Shown: positions 7,964 to 17,606 of the stretch, in pieces | Position numbering within the stretch: position 1 is the stretch's first letter | Layout of the letters: each line of letters starts with the position of its first letter | Source: Roseomonas sp. GC11 | GTDB lineage: Bacteria > Pseudomonadota > Alphaproteobacteria > Acetobacterales > Acetobacteraceae | Length of the DNA stretch: 63,481 nt | Direction: 5' to 3' | Assembly: GCF_024437745.1 (NCBI RefSeq) | Contig: NZ_JANFNY010000024.1 | Coordinates: 1 to 63,481, forward strand | Position numbers and translations under genes: made by a program | The notes under the pieces: model-generated | What the model was told of the DNA's origin: nothing | The model's database searches: none | The model's input: only the letters and a program-made list of their open reading frames with translations

Positions 7964-8674
7964 GTGTTCGACGTCCACGCCTTTCTCTCCTACCTCACCA
8001 ACGCCTATCTGCTGCAGGGCGTGCTGGTGACGATCGGGCTGACGGTGGCCACCATGCTCATCGGCCTGTTCCTGGGCATGCTGCTGGCGTTGGCGCGCAT
8101 GTCGCGCCACCTGGCGCTATCCTCGGCGGCGGGCTTCTATGTGTGGATCTTCCGCGGCACGCCGCTGCTGGTGCAGCTGGTGCTGATCTACACCGGCCTG
8201 CCGCAGATCGGGCTCAAGCTCGGCGTGCTGGCCTCGGCGCTGCTGGCGCTCAGCCTGAACGAGGCCGCCTATCTCTCCGAGACCATCCGGGGCGGCTTCC
8301 AGGGCGTGCCGAAGGGCCAGCGGGAGGCGGCGAAGGCGCTGGGCCTCTCGCCCTGGCACACGCTGCGGCTGGTGCTGCTGCCGCAGGTGGCGCGGCTGAT
8401 CATCCCGCCGCTCGGCAATTCGCTGAACGGCCTGCTGAAGGCGACCTCGCTGGCCTCCGTCATCTCGCTGGAGGAGCTGATGCGGCGCAGCCAGGTGCTG
8501 ATGCAGGAGAAGTTCGAGGTGCTGGAACTCTACTGCGTCGCCGCCGTCTATTACCTCGTGCTGACGACGCTGTGGAACCTCGTGCAGGTCCGGCTGGAGC
8601 GCCATTATGGCCGTGGCTATGCCGAAGTCGCGGCGCCGGTCAAACCTGTCTCCGCAATGGCCCAACCTGCCTGA
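7964..8674 (+). CDS. Polar amino-acid-type ABC transporter permease
   Basis: A 236-residue inner-membrane protein with about five hydrophobic segments. The inner-membrane coupling loop reads LSLNEAAYLSETIRGGFQGVPKGQREAAKALGLS (given in part), the EAA motif of His/Glu/Gln-type permeases. It starts at GTG 7964 after GGGGGAACAGG. Two perfect hairpins follow the stop. No cognate nucleotide-binding subunit lies within the window, so it must borrow one or be encoded elsewhere. Confidence 0.9.
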   Translation: MFDVHAFLSYLTNAYLLQGVLVTIGLTVATMLIGLFLGMLLALARMSRHLALSSAAGFYVWIFRGTPLLVQLVLIYTGLPQIGLKLGVLASALLALSLNEAAYLSETIRGGFQGVPKGQREAAKALGLSPWHTLRLVLLPQVARLIIPPLGNSLNGLLKATSLASVISLEELMRRSQVLMQEKFEVLELYCVAAVYYLVLTTLWNLVQVRLERHYGRGYAEVAAPVKPVSAMAQPA

Positions 8675-8683
8675 AGGCGGGGT

Positions 8684-8741
8684 CTGGGGTGGCCCTGCCA
8701 CCCCAGCGGGAGAGGTGCGGAGAGGGCGGTGCCCTCTCCGC
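8684..8741. terminator. Tandem hairpins between convergent genes
   Basis: Two perfect stems lie back to back: CTGGGGTGGC/GCCACCCCAG (8684-8706, 3-base loop) and GCGGAGAGGGC/GCCCTCTCCGC (8717-8741, 3-base loop). There is no U-tract. They separate the permease from the convergent exporter gene and probably act as a bidirectional transcription end or mRNA 3' stabiliser. Confidence 0.65.
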
Positions 8742-8749
8742 GCGGGCGA

Positions 8750-10471
8750 TCAGGCGACGGCCCCATGCTGCACGCTGTGCAGCCGCCGGTAAGGCCCCGG
8801 CCGGGCCAGCAATTCCTCATGCCGCCCGCGCTCGGCGATGCCGCCCTGGTCCACCACCACGATGCTGTCCGCATCGCGGATGGTGGCGAGGCGGTGGGCG
8901 ATGACCAGGGTGGTCCGCCCCTGCGCCAGTTCCGTCAGGCTCTGCTGGATGGCGCGCTCCGTCTCGGTATCGAGGGCCGAGGTGGCCTCGTCCAGGATGA
9001 GGATGGGCGGGTTCTTGAGGAAGATGCGGGCGATGGCGAGGCGCTGCTTCTGCCCGCCGGAGAGCTTCACGCCGCGCTCGCCGATCACCGTGTCCAGCCC
9101 CTCCGGCAGGGCGGCGATGACGCCATCCAGCCGGGCGCGGCGCGCGGCCTCCAGGATTTCCGCCTCGCTGGCGCCCAGGCGGCCATAGGCGATGTTCTCG
9201 CGCAGCGTGCCGGCAAAGAGAAAAACATCCTGCTGCACGATGCCGATCTGCGCGCGCAGGGAGGCCATGCTCATGCTGCGGATGTCGATGCCGTCGATGG
9301 TGATGCGCCCGCCGCTGACCTCGTAGAAGCGCGGCAGCAGGGAGCAGAGCGTCGTCTTGCCGGCACCGGAGGGGCCGACAAAGGCCACCGTCTCCCCGGC
9401 ATGGATGGCGAGGTCCACGCCCTCCAGCACGGCGCGGCCCGGGCCATAGGCGAAGCGCACCTGCTCGAAGCGGATCTCGCCCTTCAGCGGCGGGGCGGGG
9501 ATGGCGTCCGGCGCATCGGTGATATCGGGCGCGGTGTCCAGCAGTTCGGTGTAGCGGCGGAAGCCGGCGATGCCCTTGGGGTAGGTTTCCAGCACCGCGC
9601 TGATCTTCTCGATCGGGCGGAAGAAAACGCCGACCAGCAGCAGGAAGCCGATGAAGGCGCCCTGGCTCAGCTCCCCGCGCAGGACGAAATAGCTGCCGGC
9701 GATCATGACGATCATCTGCGTCAGCCGCATGCCGAGGTAGTTGAGCGACATGCTGGCGGCCATGATCTTGTAGGCACGCAGCTTCGTCTCGCGGTAGCGC
9801 GCATTGTCGTGCGCGAAGAGGCGGCGCTCATGCTCCTCATTGGCGAAGGCCTTCACCACGCGGATGCCGCCCACCGCCTCCTCGATGCGGGCGTTGAAGG
9901 CGCCGACGCGGCCATAGATCTCCCGCCAGGTGCGCGTCATGCCGGCGCCGTAATGCGCCGAGGCCCAGGTGATGAGCGGCACGACCACCGCCGTCAGCAG
10001 CGCCAGCGGCCAGTGCACGCTGAACATCAGCGCGAAGGCGCCGAGCAGCGTCATCACCGCGATGAAGAGATCCTCCGGCCCGTGATGGGCGACCTCGCCG
10101 ATCTCCTCCAGGTCGCGGGTGACGCGGGCGACGAGGTGGCCGGTCTTCTGGTTGTCATAGAACCGGAAAGAAAGCTTCTGGAGATGGTCGAAAGCCTTGC
10201 GGCGCATCTCCGTCTCGATGTTGATGCCGAGCGCGTGGCCCCAGTAGGTGACGATGGCCATCAGCCCGGTATTGACCAGGTAGATGCCGATCAGCCCCGC
10301 CGCGGCGGCCAGGATCAGCCCCCAGTTCTGCCCGGGCAGCAGGTGGTCGACAAAGGCCTTGACCGCGATGGGGAAGCCCAGCTCCAGCAGCCCGGACAGG
10401 ATGGCGCAGGAGAAATCCAGCAGGAACAGCCCCTTGTGGGGGCGGTAATAGGCAAAGAAACGCCGCAGCAT
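8750..10471 (-). CDS. ABC transporter, fused permease and ATPase (MsbA-like exporter)
   Basis: A 573-residue half-transporter. An N-terminal six-helix membrane domain (to about residue 310) is followed by an ATPase domain with Walker A (GPSGAGKTT), the signature (LSGGQKQRLAIARIF), Walker B (ILILDEATSAL) and the H-loop (VIAHRLATI). It would work as a homodimer exporting lipid or hydrophobic compounds. The ATG at 10471 is chosen over an upstream in-frame start because residues from there (MLRRFFAYYRPHKG) match the family N terminus. The gene is alone on its strand, with a repeat-bearing spacer upstream. Confidence 0.93.
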   Translation of the reverse strand: MLRRFFAYYRPHKGLFLLDFSCAILSGLLELGFPIAVKAFVDHLLPGQNWGLILAAAAGLIGIYLVNTGLMAIVTYWGHALGINIETEMRRKAFDHLQKLSFRFYDNQKTGHLVARVTRDLEEIGEVAHHGPEDLFIAVMTLLGAFALMFSVHWPLALLTAVVVPLITWASAHYGAGMTRTWREIYGRVGAFNARIEEAVGGIRVVKAFANEEHERRLFAHDNARYRETKLRAYKIMAASMSLNYLGMRLTQMIVMIAGSYFVLRGELSQGAFIGFLLLVGVFFRPIEKISAVLETYPKGIAGFRRYTELLDTAPDITDAPDAIPAPPLKGEIRFEQVRFAYGPGRAVLEGVDLAIHAGETVAFVGPSGAGKTTLCSLLPRFYEVSGGRITIDGIDIRSMSMASLRAQIGIVQQDVFLFAGTLRENIAYGRLGASEAEILEAARRARLDGVIAALPEGLDTVIGERGVKLSGGQKQRLAIARIFLKNPPILILDEATSALDTETERAIQQSLTELAQGRTTLVIAHRLATIRDADSIVVVDQGGIAERGRHEELLARPGPYRRLHSVQHGAVA

Positions 10472-10611
10472 GGGCAGAGGGTCCGGCCTGAGGAGACAAG
10501 CCCGGCACGCGTCAAACCGCACCGGGCTGGTCCGGTATCCTCCTGCACGAGCGGAGGGTCAACCATTCCGGTGCGTTGCAACAGAGCGGTCATCCTGCCG
10601 CGCGTGGTCTT

Positions 10612-10671
10612 GAGAGGGGCTTCGCCCCTCTCAAACTCTCCCCACCAAAGGCCTGAGGCCTTTGGAAACCC
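10612..10671. repeat. Composite palindromic intergenic repeat, copy 2 (partial)
   Basis: It contains GAGAGGGGC/GCCCCTCTC (10612-10632) and a 30-base palindromic stretch at 10642-10671 that is the exact reverse complement of 1169-1198. It lies between the exporter gene and the stop of the metallo-hydrolase gene, both on the minus strand. The rest of this 215-base gap holds no gene. Confidence 0.8.
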
Positions 10672-10686
10672 ATCCGCAAGCCGCAC

Positions 10687-11682
10687 TCAGCCGAGGGTGG
10701 AGAGGTTCATCGGCTCCTGCACCCAGCCATAGCCATCGCCCTCGCGGGTGACATGGCCGAGGCCGGGCCAGGGGAAGTGGTAGGAGAGCACGGCGTGGCG
10801 ATCCGTCGCCAGCCGGTCGAGCATGCGGCTGCGGCTCTGGGCGGAGAGCTTCGGGTCGGTGTCGAAGGAGAATTCCCACAGCGGCTTGCGCAGCAGCAGG
10901 ATGTGGTGGTGCGCCAGATCGCCGGTATTGACCATCACCTCGTTGCCGGAGCTGATGGCGTAGCAGTGATGCCCGACCGTGTGCCCCGGTGAGGCAAGGG
11001 CGACGACGCCCGGCACCACCTCCTGCTCGTCCTTCACCATGATCATGCGGTCGCGGTAGGCGGAGAGGTTCTTCTTCGCCCCGTCGATGAAGGGCGTCAT
11101 GAATTCCGGCCCGCGCTTGTTGGCGTCATCCGTCCAGAAGCGCAGATCGGCCTCGGAGAGCGCCACCTGGGCATTGGGGAAGACCTTGTTGCCATTGGCG
11201 TCCACGAGGCCCCAGCAATGGTCGCAATGGGCGTGGGTGAGGACGACGAGGTCGATCTGCTCCGGGCTGATGCCGGCGGCGCGGAGATTGGCCAGCATCT
11301 TGCCCGTGGTGGGGCCGAACATCTTGCTGGCCGGGCCCATGCTGTCGCCCATGCCGGTGTCGAACAGGATGAGCTGCCGGCCGGTGTTGAGGACGAGAAT
11401 ATTCTGTTCCAGCGTCGCCTCGTCGGTGGGCAGGAAATTGCTGCTCATCAGGCGGCTGATTTCCTCCGGCGGGGAGGAGGGGAAGGCCGGGGCCGGCTTG
11501 CCGAGCGGCAGGCGGCCATCGGAGATCACCGTGGCCTCGAACGCGCCGAGGCGGAAGCGGTGCCAGGCTGGCGGCAGGTCGTTGCGGAAAGGCGCGGCGG
11601 CGGTGGCGAGGCCGGGCATCTGCGTGGCGGCCACCAGGGCGGCGGCGCCGCCGAGCAGGCCGCGCCGGGTCATCTGTGTCAT
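10687..11682 (-). CDS. Tat-exported metallo-beta-lactamase-fold hydrolase
   Basis: A 331-residue protein with a twin-arginine leader (MTRRGLLGG, cleavage near residue 29). The metal-binding motif THAHCDH covers His150, His152, Asp154 and His155, and GHTVGHH and LSYHFPWPGLGH supply later ligands. The layout resembles methyl-parathion-hydrolase/lactonase-type members of the superfamily, which hydrolyse esters, lactones or phosphotriesters in the periplasm. Which of these it does cannot be told. It is a single gene with no obvious operon partner. Confidence 0.85.
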   Translation of the reverse strand: MTQMTRRGLLGGAAALVAATQMPGLATAAAPFRNDLPPAWHRFRLGAFEATVISDGRLPLGKPAPAFPSSPPEEISRLMSSNFLPTDEATLEQNILVLNTGRQLILFDTGMGDSMGPASKMFGPTTGKMLANLRAAGISPEQIDLVVLTHAHCDHCWGLVDANGNKVFPNAQVALSEADLRFWTDDANKRGPEFMTPFIDGAKKNLSAYRDRMIMVKDEQEVVPGVVALASPGHTVGHHCYAISSGNEVMVNTGDLAHHHILLLRKPLWEFSFDTDPKLSAQSRSRMLDRLATDRHAVLSYHFPWPGLGHVTREGDGYGWVQEPMNLSTLG

Positions 11683-11852
11683 GGACTTGTTCCTTCCCCC
11701 GTCTGTGCTGCGGGTTCTCTCCCGCGCCGCGCGTCAGTCCCGCGGCGCGCCCGAAGCGCAGCACATTCCGTGCGGCACGCGCAACGGATCCGCCGGATTT
11801 TTTTCACGGGCGCCATATCGGCCGCTCGTGCCCACGCCAGACAGAAAAAGTC

Positions 11853-11888
11853 TTTTTGCTTCTTTTTCTTCAGAAAAAGAAGAGTCTT
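11853..11888. terminator. AT-rich inverted repeat, likely terminator
   Basis: The stretch contains CTTCTTTTTCT and its complement AGAAAAAGAAG around a two-base centre, immediately beyond the stop codon of the EI24 gene. It is much more AT-rich than its surroundings and resembles, but does not match, the AT-palindrome repeats at 20095, 51882, 55665 and 60486. Confidence 0.6.
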
Positions 11889-12546
11889 ACTTTCTGTGCA
11901 GCAGATGCGTCATCGCCGCCGTGCCCAGCACCGGCACGAGCAGATTGGCGAAGGGCACGGCGGCGAGGGCGGCCAGTGCGCCCCCAATGGCCAGCACCTC
12001 AACCCGGCGGCGGCGGCGCAGGGCGCGGGATTCGGCCACGCCCATGCGGCGCTGCGCCACCGCCTCAAACAGGCCATAGCCGAGCGAGACCGAGGCCACC
12101 GCCCAGTAAAGCACCACCCCCAGCGGCGGCAGCAGCAGCGCCAGCGGCAGGGTGATGAGGCTGAGCAGCAGCAGCTTCACCGACAGGGCCAGCCCCGCCG
12201 CCACCTGTGCCGCCAGGGAGGCGCCCAGCGCCGGGGGCAGGGCAGGGTAGAAGCGGCGCTCGACCGCCTCCGCCACCGCATCCAGGAAGAGGCCGGTCAG
12301 CGCCAGCAGCACCGGGACAAAGAGCCAGAGGGCGGAGACGAGAACAAGAAGGCCGCCCAGCAGCCCGGCCAGGGTGGCCAGCCAGCCGGTGCCGCCGGCC
12401 AGCGTGGCCACGCCCCAATCCGCCAGCCAGGCCAGGCCGCCAAAGCAGAGCAGCGCCAGGGCCAGGGCCTTCAGCAGGGGGGAGAGGAAAGCCGGGTCGT
12501 CCAACTGGCGAAGCGGCAGGGTCAGGCTGGCAGGCACGGCTTTCAT
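11887..12546 (-). CDS. EI24-domain (CysZ-like) membrane protein
   Basis: A 219-residue protein with several long hydrophobic segments (about residues 20-65, 105-140 and 185-210) and an Arg-rich cytoplasmic loop (RALRRRRR). The overall pattern fits the EI24/CysZ family. CysZ itself is a sulfate channel, but many alphaproteobacterial members have no assigned role. The ATG at 12546 is preferred; the open frame upstream is the translation of a repeat element. Confidence 0.78.
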   Translation of the reverse strand: MKAVPASLTLPLRQLDDPAFLSPLLKALALALLCFGGLAWLADWGVATLAGGTGWLATLAGLLGGLLVLVSALWLFVPVLLALTGLFLDAVAEAVERRFYPALPPALGASLAAQVAAGLALSVKLLLLSLITLPLALLLPPLGVVLYWAVASVSLGYGLFEAVAQRRMGVAESRALRRRRRVEVLAIGGALAALAAVPFANLLVPVLGTAAMTHLLHRK

Positions 12547-12590
12547 GCGGGGGAGGCTCCCAGGGGAAAAGACAGAACAGAAGGGAAAAA

Positions 12591-12660
12591 GACGCGGGGG
12601 AAAAGTATTCCCCCGCACCCCCTTCCTTTCCGTCAGGGCCGGCCGCCGCTGGCGGCCGGC
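12591..12660. repeat. Double-stem intergenic repeat, copy 1
   Basis: The first stem is GCGGGGG/CCCCCGC (12594-12616) with an AAAAGTATT centre. The second is a perfect ten-base stem, GCCGGCCGCC/GGCGGCCGGC (12638-12660), with loop GCT. The 36 bases from 12591 and the second stem recur almost unchanged at 21893-21962. It lies between two minus-strand genes and probably ends the binding-protein transcript. Confidence 0.8.
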
Positions 12661-12684
12661 TGTCTCCTCCTATGTAGCGCCGGT

Positions 12685-13932
12685 TCAACCCCGGATCAGG
12701 GGGCAGCCGCCCTCCGACATGGGGCGGAAGACCTCGTCGGCCGCCACCGTCTGCACCAGCTTGTAGTAGTCGAAGGGCGCCTTGCTCTCCTGCGGGGATT
12801 TCACCTCGAAGAGATAGGCCGGGTGCAGCTTGCGGCCATCGGGGCGGATGCGGCCGGCGCCAAAGGCATCGTCATCCGTCGGCATGGCCTTCATGCGCTC
12901 CACCACGGCACGGCCGGAGCGGCGCGCCTCCGCGACGCCGAGATCCGCCACCGCCTTCAGGTAATGCAGCGTGCCGGCATAGCAGCCGGCATGGATCATG
13001 CCGACCGGCAGGCCCCCCGGCATATGCGGCATCATGCGCGCGGCGAAGGCACGGGTGCGCGCGTTCATGTCCCAATAGAAGCTCTCGGTCAGCAGCAGGC
13101 CCTGGCCATTCTCCAGCCCCAGCCCGTGCACATCGGCGATGGCGAGCAGCAGCGTCGCCAGCTTCGCCCGCCGCGTCAGGCCGAATTCGCGCGCCTGCTT
13201 CACCGCGTTCACCGTATCCGCCCCGGCATTGGCGAGGCCCACCACCTTCGCCCGGCTGGCCTGCGCCTGAACCAGGAAGGAGGAGAAATCGGTGGTGCTG
13301 GGGAAGGGGTAGCGCGCGGCGCCCACCACCTTGCCGCCCGCCTCCTCCACGAAACGCGTGGTGTCGCGCTGGAGGTTGTGGCCGAAGGTGTAGTCGGCGG
13401 TGATGAAGTACCAGGTGTCGCCGCCCGCCTTGGTCAGCGCGGTGCCGACGGTGCGGGAAATCATCTGCGTGTCATAGGTCCAGTGCACGGTGTTGGGGGT
13501 GCACTGGCTGCCATAGAGGTCGGGCGTCGCGGCGCCGGAATTGACGAAGACCTTGTCCTTGTCCCGCGTCACGCCGGCGACGGCGAGGGCGACGGAGGAG
13601 GTCGGCACGTCCAGGATCATGTCCACCCCGTCCTGGTCATACCAGCGGCGGGCGATGGTGGAGCCGGTATCGGCGCGGTTCTGGTGGTCGGCGGCGACGA
13701 TCTCCACGGCGATGCCGGGGTGGCTGGCCATGAATTCCCGCGCCGCCTGCTGCGCGCAGGCCACGCTGCCCGGCCCCGTGGGGTCGCGATAGGGGCCGGA
13801 CATATCGGTCAGCACGCCGATGCGGATGGTGGAGCGCGCCTGCGCCCGGGCGGAGCGCCCGGCCAGGGCACCCCCCATGGCGGCGGCACCGGTGCCGGCG
13901 AGCAGCGCGCGGCGCGGAAGGGTAAGGCTCAT
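12685..13932 (-). CDS. Branched-chain amino-acid-type ABC substrate-binding protein
   Basis: A 415-residue periplasmic binding protein. A Tat-like signal (LPRRALLAGTG, cleavage near ARAQ at about residue 31) is followed by a Leu/Ile/Val-binding fold starting IRIGVLTDMSGPYRD. Such orphan LivJ-like proteins often serve aromatic or organic acid uptake. It sits 130 bases downstream of the acyl-CoA ligase gene on the same strand, so the ligand may be a carboxylic acid activated by that ligase. No transporter subunits accompany it. Confidence 0.87.
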   Translation of the reverse strand: MSLTLPRRALLAGTGAAAMGGALAGRSARAQARSTIRIGVLTDMSGPYRDPTGPGSVACAQQAAREFMASHPGIAVEIVAADHQNRADTGSTIARRWYDQDGVDMILDVPTSSVALAVAGVTRDKDKVFVNSGAATPDLYGSQCTPNTVHWTYDTQMISRTVGTALTKAGGDTWYFITADYTFGHNLQRDTTRFVEEAGGKVVGAARYPFPSTTDFSSFLVQAQASRAKVVGLANAGADTVNAVKQAREFGLTRRAKLATLLLAIADVHGLGLENGQGLLLTESFYWDMNARTRAFAARMMPHMPGGLPVGMIHAGCYAGTLHYLKAVADLGVAEARRSGRAVVERMKAMPTDDDAFGAGRIRPDGRKLHPAYLFEVKSPQESKAPFDYYKLVQTVAADEVFRPMSEGGCPLIRG

Positions 13933-14062
13933 TTCCTGTCTGTCTCCCTGGGGGCCTCTGCGGGCCCTTGGTGCATATGGATGCCGGCCCCCTTCGCGGC
14001 GGCCGGTTCCCGGTATTCAGAGCGGGGCGGCGCCAGCCCCCCGGCCTCATCAGCCCATGGCC

Positions 14063-15730
14063 TCAGTTTCCGGCGGCCTGCATCGCCTCGGCATAGAGTT
14101 CGCGGATGCGCGACTTCAGCAGCTTGCCGGTGGCGGTGTGGGGCAACTCCTCGGCGAAGCGGATATCCTCGGGGATGCACCAGCGCGCGACGCGCCCGTG
14201 GAAATGCGCGCGGATCTCCTCCGCCGTCACCGCCACCCCCGGCCGCCGCACGAGGACGAGCAGCGGCCGCTCCCCCCATTTCGGGTCCGGCCGGGCGACG
14301 GCCGCCGCCTCCTGCACCGCCGGGTGGCTGACGGCGATGTTCTCCAGCTCGATCGAGCTGATCCACTCGCCGCCGGATTTGATGACGTCCTTGGTGCGGT
14401 CGACGATGCAGACATAGCCATCGGCATCGACGGTCGCGACATCGCCGGTGTCGAACCAGCCCGGCTCCGTCGCATGGGCGGGGCTGTCCTCCAGCCCGTG
14501 ATAGGCCGCGGCCACCCAGGGGCCGCGCACCAGCAGCCGGCCGAAGGCCACGCCATCGCGCGCCACCGGCTGCCCGTCGGCGCCAAGGACGCGGAACTCG
14601 ACGCCATAGAGCGGCCGGCCCTGCCGGGCGGAGAGCGCCAGCCGCTCACGCGGGGGGAGGCCCTCATGCTTCGCCTGCGGCGCGCTGGTCAGGGCGACGG
14701 GGCTGGTCTCCGTCATGCCCCAGGCATGGCGGACGGTGACACCGCGCGCCGCCAGGCGCTCGATCACCACCGGCGGGCAGGCGGAACCGCCAATGCCCAC
14801 CAGCCGCAGCGCGCCGAGGCCGCCCTGCGCCCCTGCTATCTCGCCTGCTATCTCACCCTGGGCGTCCAGCCAGTCGAGCAGTCCCATCCACACCGTCGGC
14901 ACCCCGGCGGAGAAGGTGACGCCCTCGCTGAGGATGAGCTCGCGCAGGCTGGCGCCATCGAGCTTCGGGCCGGGCAGCACCAGCTTGGCGCCCACCATCG
15001 GCGCCGAATAGGGCGTGCCCCAGGCATTGACGTGGAACATCGGCACCGCCGGCATGATCACCGAGCGGGCGCTGAGTTCGAAGACATCCGGCAGGCAGCA
15101 GCCCAGGGCGTGCAGCACGCAGGAGCGGTGGCTGTAGAGCACGCCCTTCGGCATCCCCGTGGTGCCGGAGGTGTAGCACAGGCCGCAGGCGGTGTTCTCG
15201 TCCAGCGCCGGCCAGTCGAAGCCGGGCGGCTGGGCCGCCAGAAGCTCCTCGTAGCAGAGCAGCGGCGGCAGCCCCTCCGGCGGGGGCGGCATATGGGCGC
15301 GGTCCGTCATCACCACGATGGCGCGCACGGCGCCGAGCTTCCCCGCCAGCCCCGCCAGCAGCGGCAGGAAGGTGAGATCGGCACAGAGAATCTCATCCTC
15401 CGCATGGCGGATGATACCGGCGATCTGCTCGGGGAAGAGGCGCGGGTTGATGGTGTGGCACACCAGCCCGGCGCCGCCGGCGGCATAATAGATCTCCAGG
15501 TGGCGATAGCCGTTCCAGGCCAGGGTGCCGACCCGCCCGCCCTGGCCGAGGCCAAGCGCCAGCAGCGCCTTCGCCAGGCGCTGGCTGCGTTCGTGCAGCG
15601 CCGCATAGGTGGTGCGGTGGATCGGCCCCTCGACGGTGCGGGAGACGATCTCCGTCTCCCCATGCGTCTCCGCGGCATGGCGCAGCACGGCGCTGACCAG
15701 CAGCGGAACATCCATCATCAGCCCACGCAT
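14063..15730 (-). CDS. AMP-dependent acyl-CoA synthetase (long/medium-chain type)
   Basis: A 555-residue adenylate-forming ligase. The phosphate-binding loop reads [16 protein letters not shown]. Other motifs are GMTETSP and, near the C terminus, [16 protein letters not shown], with the catalytic lysine region [12 protein letters not shown]. It would turn a fatty or aryl acid into its CoA thioester. The ATG at 15730 follows a strong purine run (GGGAGGAGACGAAGG). It is the third gene of a MerR, acyl-CoA dehydrogenase, ligase group. A tandem GEIA duplication (about residues 288-295) is a small oddity. Confidence 0.92.
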   Translation of the reverse strand: MRGLMMDVPLLVSAVLRHAAETHGETEIVSRTVEGPIHRTTYAALHERSQRLAKALLALGLGQGGRVGTLAWNGYRHLEIYYAAGGAGLVCHTINPRLFPEQIAGIIRHAEDEILCADLTFLPLLAGLAGKLGAVRAIVVMTDRAHMPPPPEGLPPLLCYEELLAAQPPGFDWPALDENTACGLCYTSGTTGMPKGVLYSHRSCVLHALGCCLPDVFELSARSVIMPAVPMFHVNAWGTPYSAPMVGAKLVLPGPKLDGASLRELILSEGVTFSAGVPTVWMGLLDWLDAQGEIAGEIAGAQGGLGALRLVGIGGSACPPVVIERLAARGVTVRHAWGMTETSPVALTSAPQAKHEGLPPRERLALSARQGRPLYGVEFRVLGADGQPVARDGVAFGRLLVRGPWVAAAYHGLEDSPAHATEPGWFDTGDVATVDADGYVCIVDRTKDVIKSGGEWISSIELENIAVSHPAVQEAAAVARPDPKWGERPLLVLVRRPGVAVTAEEIRAHFHGRVARWCIPEDIRFAEELPHTATGKLLKSRIRELYAEAMQAAGN

Positions 15731-15796
15731 CCTTCGTCTCCTCCCTTTTGGTTTTTCTTGGTCAGGCGAATGCGGTCCGGCAGGCGGGAAGGGGGG

Positions 15797-17593
15797 TCAG
15801 TAGGCCTCCTCCCGCAGGGCGAGCAGCGGCGCCGCGCCCTCGGCGATGGCGAGGTCCAGCGCCACCGTCTGCGGCAGGATGCGGCGCAGGAAGAACTGCG
15901 CCACCGCCAGCCGGTCACGGTGGCGCTCCTCCGCCGCCGCCCCCAGGGCGAGGGCGTGCAGCGCCATGCGCAGCCACATCCAGCCCAGCGCCACCAGCGC
16001 GAAGAAGCGCAGATAGTCGGTGGCGGCGGCGCCGGCCTCCACCGGGTCCGCCGCGGCGCGCTTCTGCAGCCGGGTGGTGGCGCCCTCCAGCCGCTTCAGC
16101 GCGGCGGCCAGCGGCGCGGTGTAGTCCGCCGCGCCCGGAATGGCCGCGCCCGCCTCGATGCTCTGCCGCACCAGGGCGAAGAAGCGGAAGGGCAGCAGCC
16201 CCTCCTCCATCACCAGCTTGCGGGTGACGAGGTCCATGGCCTGCACGCCATTGGTGCCCTCATAGATTTGCGCGATGCGGGCATCGCGGACGAACTGCTC
16301 CATCCCCCATTCGCGCACATAGCCGTGCCCGCCCAGGACCTGCTGCGCCAGCACCGTCGCCTCGAAGCCGAGATCGGTGAAGGAGGCCTTGATCACCGGG
16401 GTGAGCAGGGCCAGCAGCCCCTCCGCCGCCGCGCGCCCGGCGGCCTCGGGCAGATGCGCGGCCTTGTCCATCTCCAGCGCCGTCCACAGCGCCAGGGCGC
16501 GGCCGGCGCCGGTGAAGGCGCGGATGGTCAGCAGCATCCTGCGCACATCCGGGTGGCCGAGGATGGGCTGCGGCCCTTGCCCGGCGGGTGCGGTGCCTGT
16601 GCCGGCGGCGAGCGGCGCGCGGCCCTGCAGCCGCTCCCGCGCATAGCGCGCCGCGCCCTGATAGGCCGCCTCCGCCACGCCGAGGCCCTGCAGCCCGACG
16701 AAGAGCCGCTCCGCATTCATCATGGTGAACATGGCGGAGAGGCCGCGATGCGGCTCGCCGATCAGCCAGCCCGTGGCGCCGTCATAATTCATCACGCAGG
16801 TGGGCGAGCCATGGATGCCCATCTTGTGCTCCAGCGCGCCCACCGACATGGCGTTGCGCGGGCCCGGCCGCCCCTCCGCATCCGGCAGGTATTTCGGCAC
16901 CAGGGCGAGGCTGATGCCGCGCACCCCCGGCGGTGCGTCCGGCAGCCGCACCAGCACGAGATGAACGATATTCTCCGCCATCTCGTGGTCGCCCACGGTG
17001 ATGAAGATCTTGCTGCCGGTGACGCGCAGCGTGCCATCGGGCTGCGGCTCCGCCCGCGTGCGCAGCAGGCCGAGATCGGTGCCGGCATGGGCTTCGGTCA
17101 GCGCCATCGCCCCGGTCCAGGTGCCGGAGACCAGCTTCGGCAGATAGACGGGCTTGAGCGCGTCCGGCGCGTAGCGGGCGATGGTCTCCACCGCGCCGCG
17201 CGTCAGCCCCGGCAGCAGGCCGAAGGCGAAATTGGCGGAGGAGACCATTTCGTCCAGCGCGATCTGCGCCACCTGCGGCAGGCCCTGGCCGCCCCATTCC
17301 GGCGGATGCGTCAGGCTGGTCCAGCCATCGGCGGCGAAGGCGGCATAAGCCTCGGCGAAGCCCTTCGGCGCGCGCACCACGCCATTCTCCAGCCGGCAGC
17401 CCTCGGCATCGCCGCTGGCATTCAGCGGCGCCAGCACCCCGGCGGTGAAGCGCCCGGCCTCGCTCAGCACATCGCGCAGCAGCGGCAGCGGGTCGCCTTC
17501 CGCCCCGGGCAGCGAGGCCAGCAGCGGCCCCGCCTCCAGCACCTCCTCCAGCAGGGAGATCATGTCCTCCACGGGGGGCTTGTAGTCGGGCAT
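15797..17593 (-). CDS. Large acyl-CoA dehydrogenase (DmdC-like, about 600 residues)
   Basis: A 598-residue member of the large acyl-CoA dehydrogenase subfamily with an extra C-terminal domain, as in 3-methylmercaptopropionyl-CoA dehydrogenase. Motifs include MALTEAHAGTDLGLLRTRA, GSKIFITVGDHEMAENIVH, the glutamate region QIYEGTNGVQAMDLV, and a C-terminal helical extension. The ATG at 17593 gives the usual N terminus (MPDYKPPVEDM). It lies 13 bases after merR and upstream of the ligase gene. A fatty or thio-acid substrate is likely, but the exact one is not determined by sequence. Confidence 0.9.
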   Translation of the reverse strand: MPDYKPPVEDMISLLEEVLEAGPLLASLPGAEGDPLPLLRDVLSEAGRFTAGVLAPLNASGDAEGCRLENGVVRAPKGFAEAYAAFAADGWTSLTHPPEWGGQGLPQVAQIALDEMVSSANFAFGLLPGLTRGAVETIARYAPDALKPVYLPKLVSGTWTGAMALTEAHAGTDLGLLRTRAEPQPDGTLRVTGSKIFITVGDHEMAENIVHLVLVRLPDAPPGVRGISLALVPKYLPDAEGRPGPRNAMSVGALEHKMGIHGSPTCVMNYDGATGWLIGEPHRGLSAMFTMMNAERLFVGLQGLGVAEAAYQGAARYARERLQGRAPLAAGTGTAPAGQGPQPILGHPDVRRMLLTIRAFTGAGRALALWTALEMDKAAHLPEAAGRAAAEGLLALLTPVIKASFTDLGFEATVLAQQVLGGHGYVREWGMEQFVRDARIAQIYEGTNGVQAMDLVTRKLVMEEGLLPFRFFALVRQSIEAGAAIPGAADYTAPLAAALKRLEGATTRLQKRAAADPVEAGAAATDYLRFFALVALGWMWLRMALHALALGAAAEERHRDRLAVAQFFLRRILPQTVALDLAIAEGAAPLLALREEAY

Positions 17594-17606
17594 CGGGCGT
17601 CTCTCC

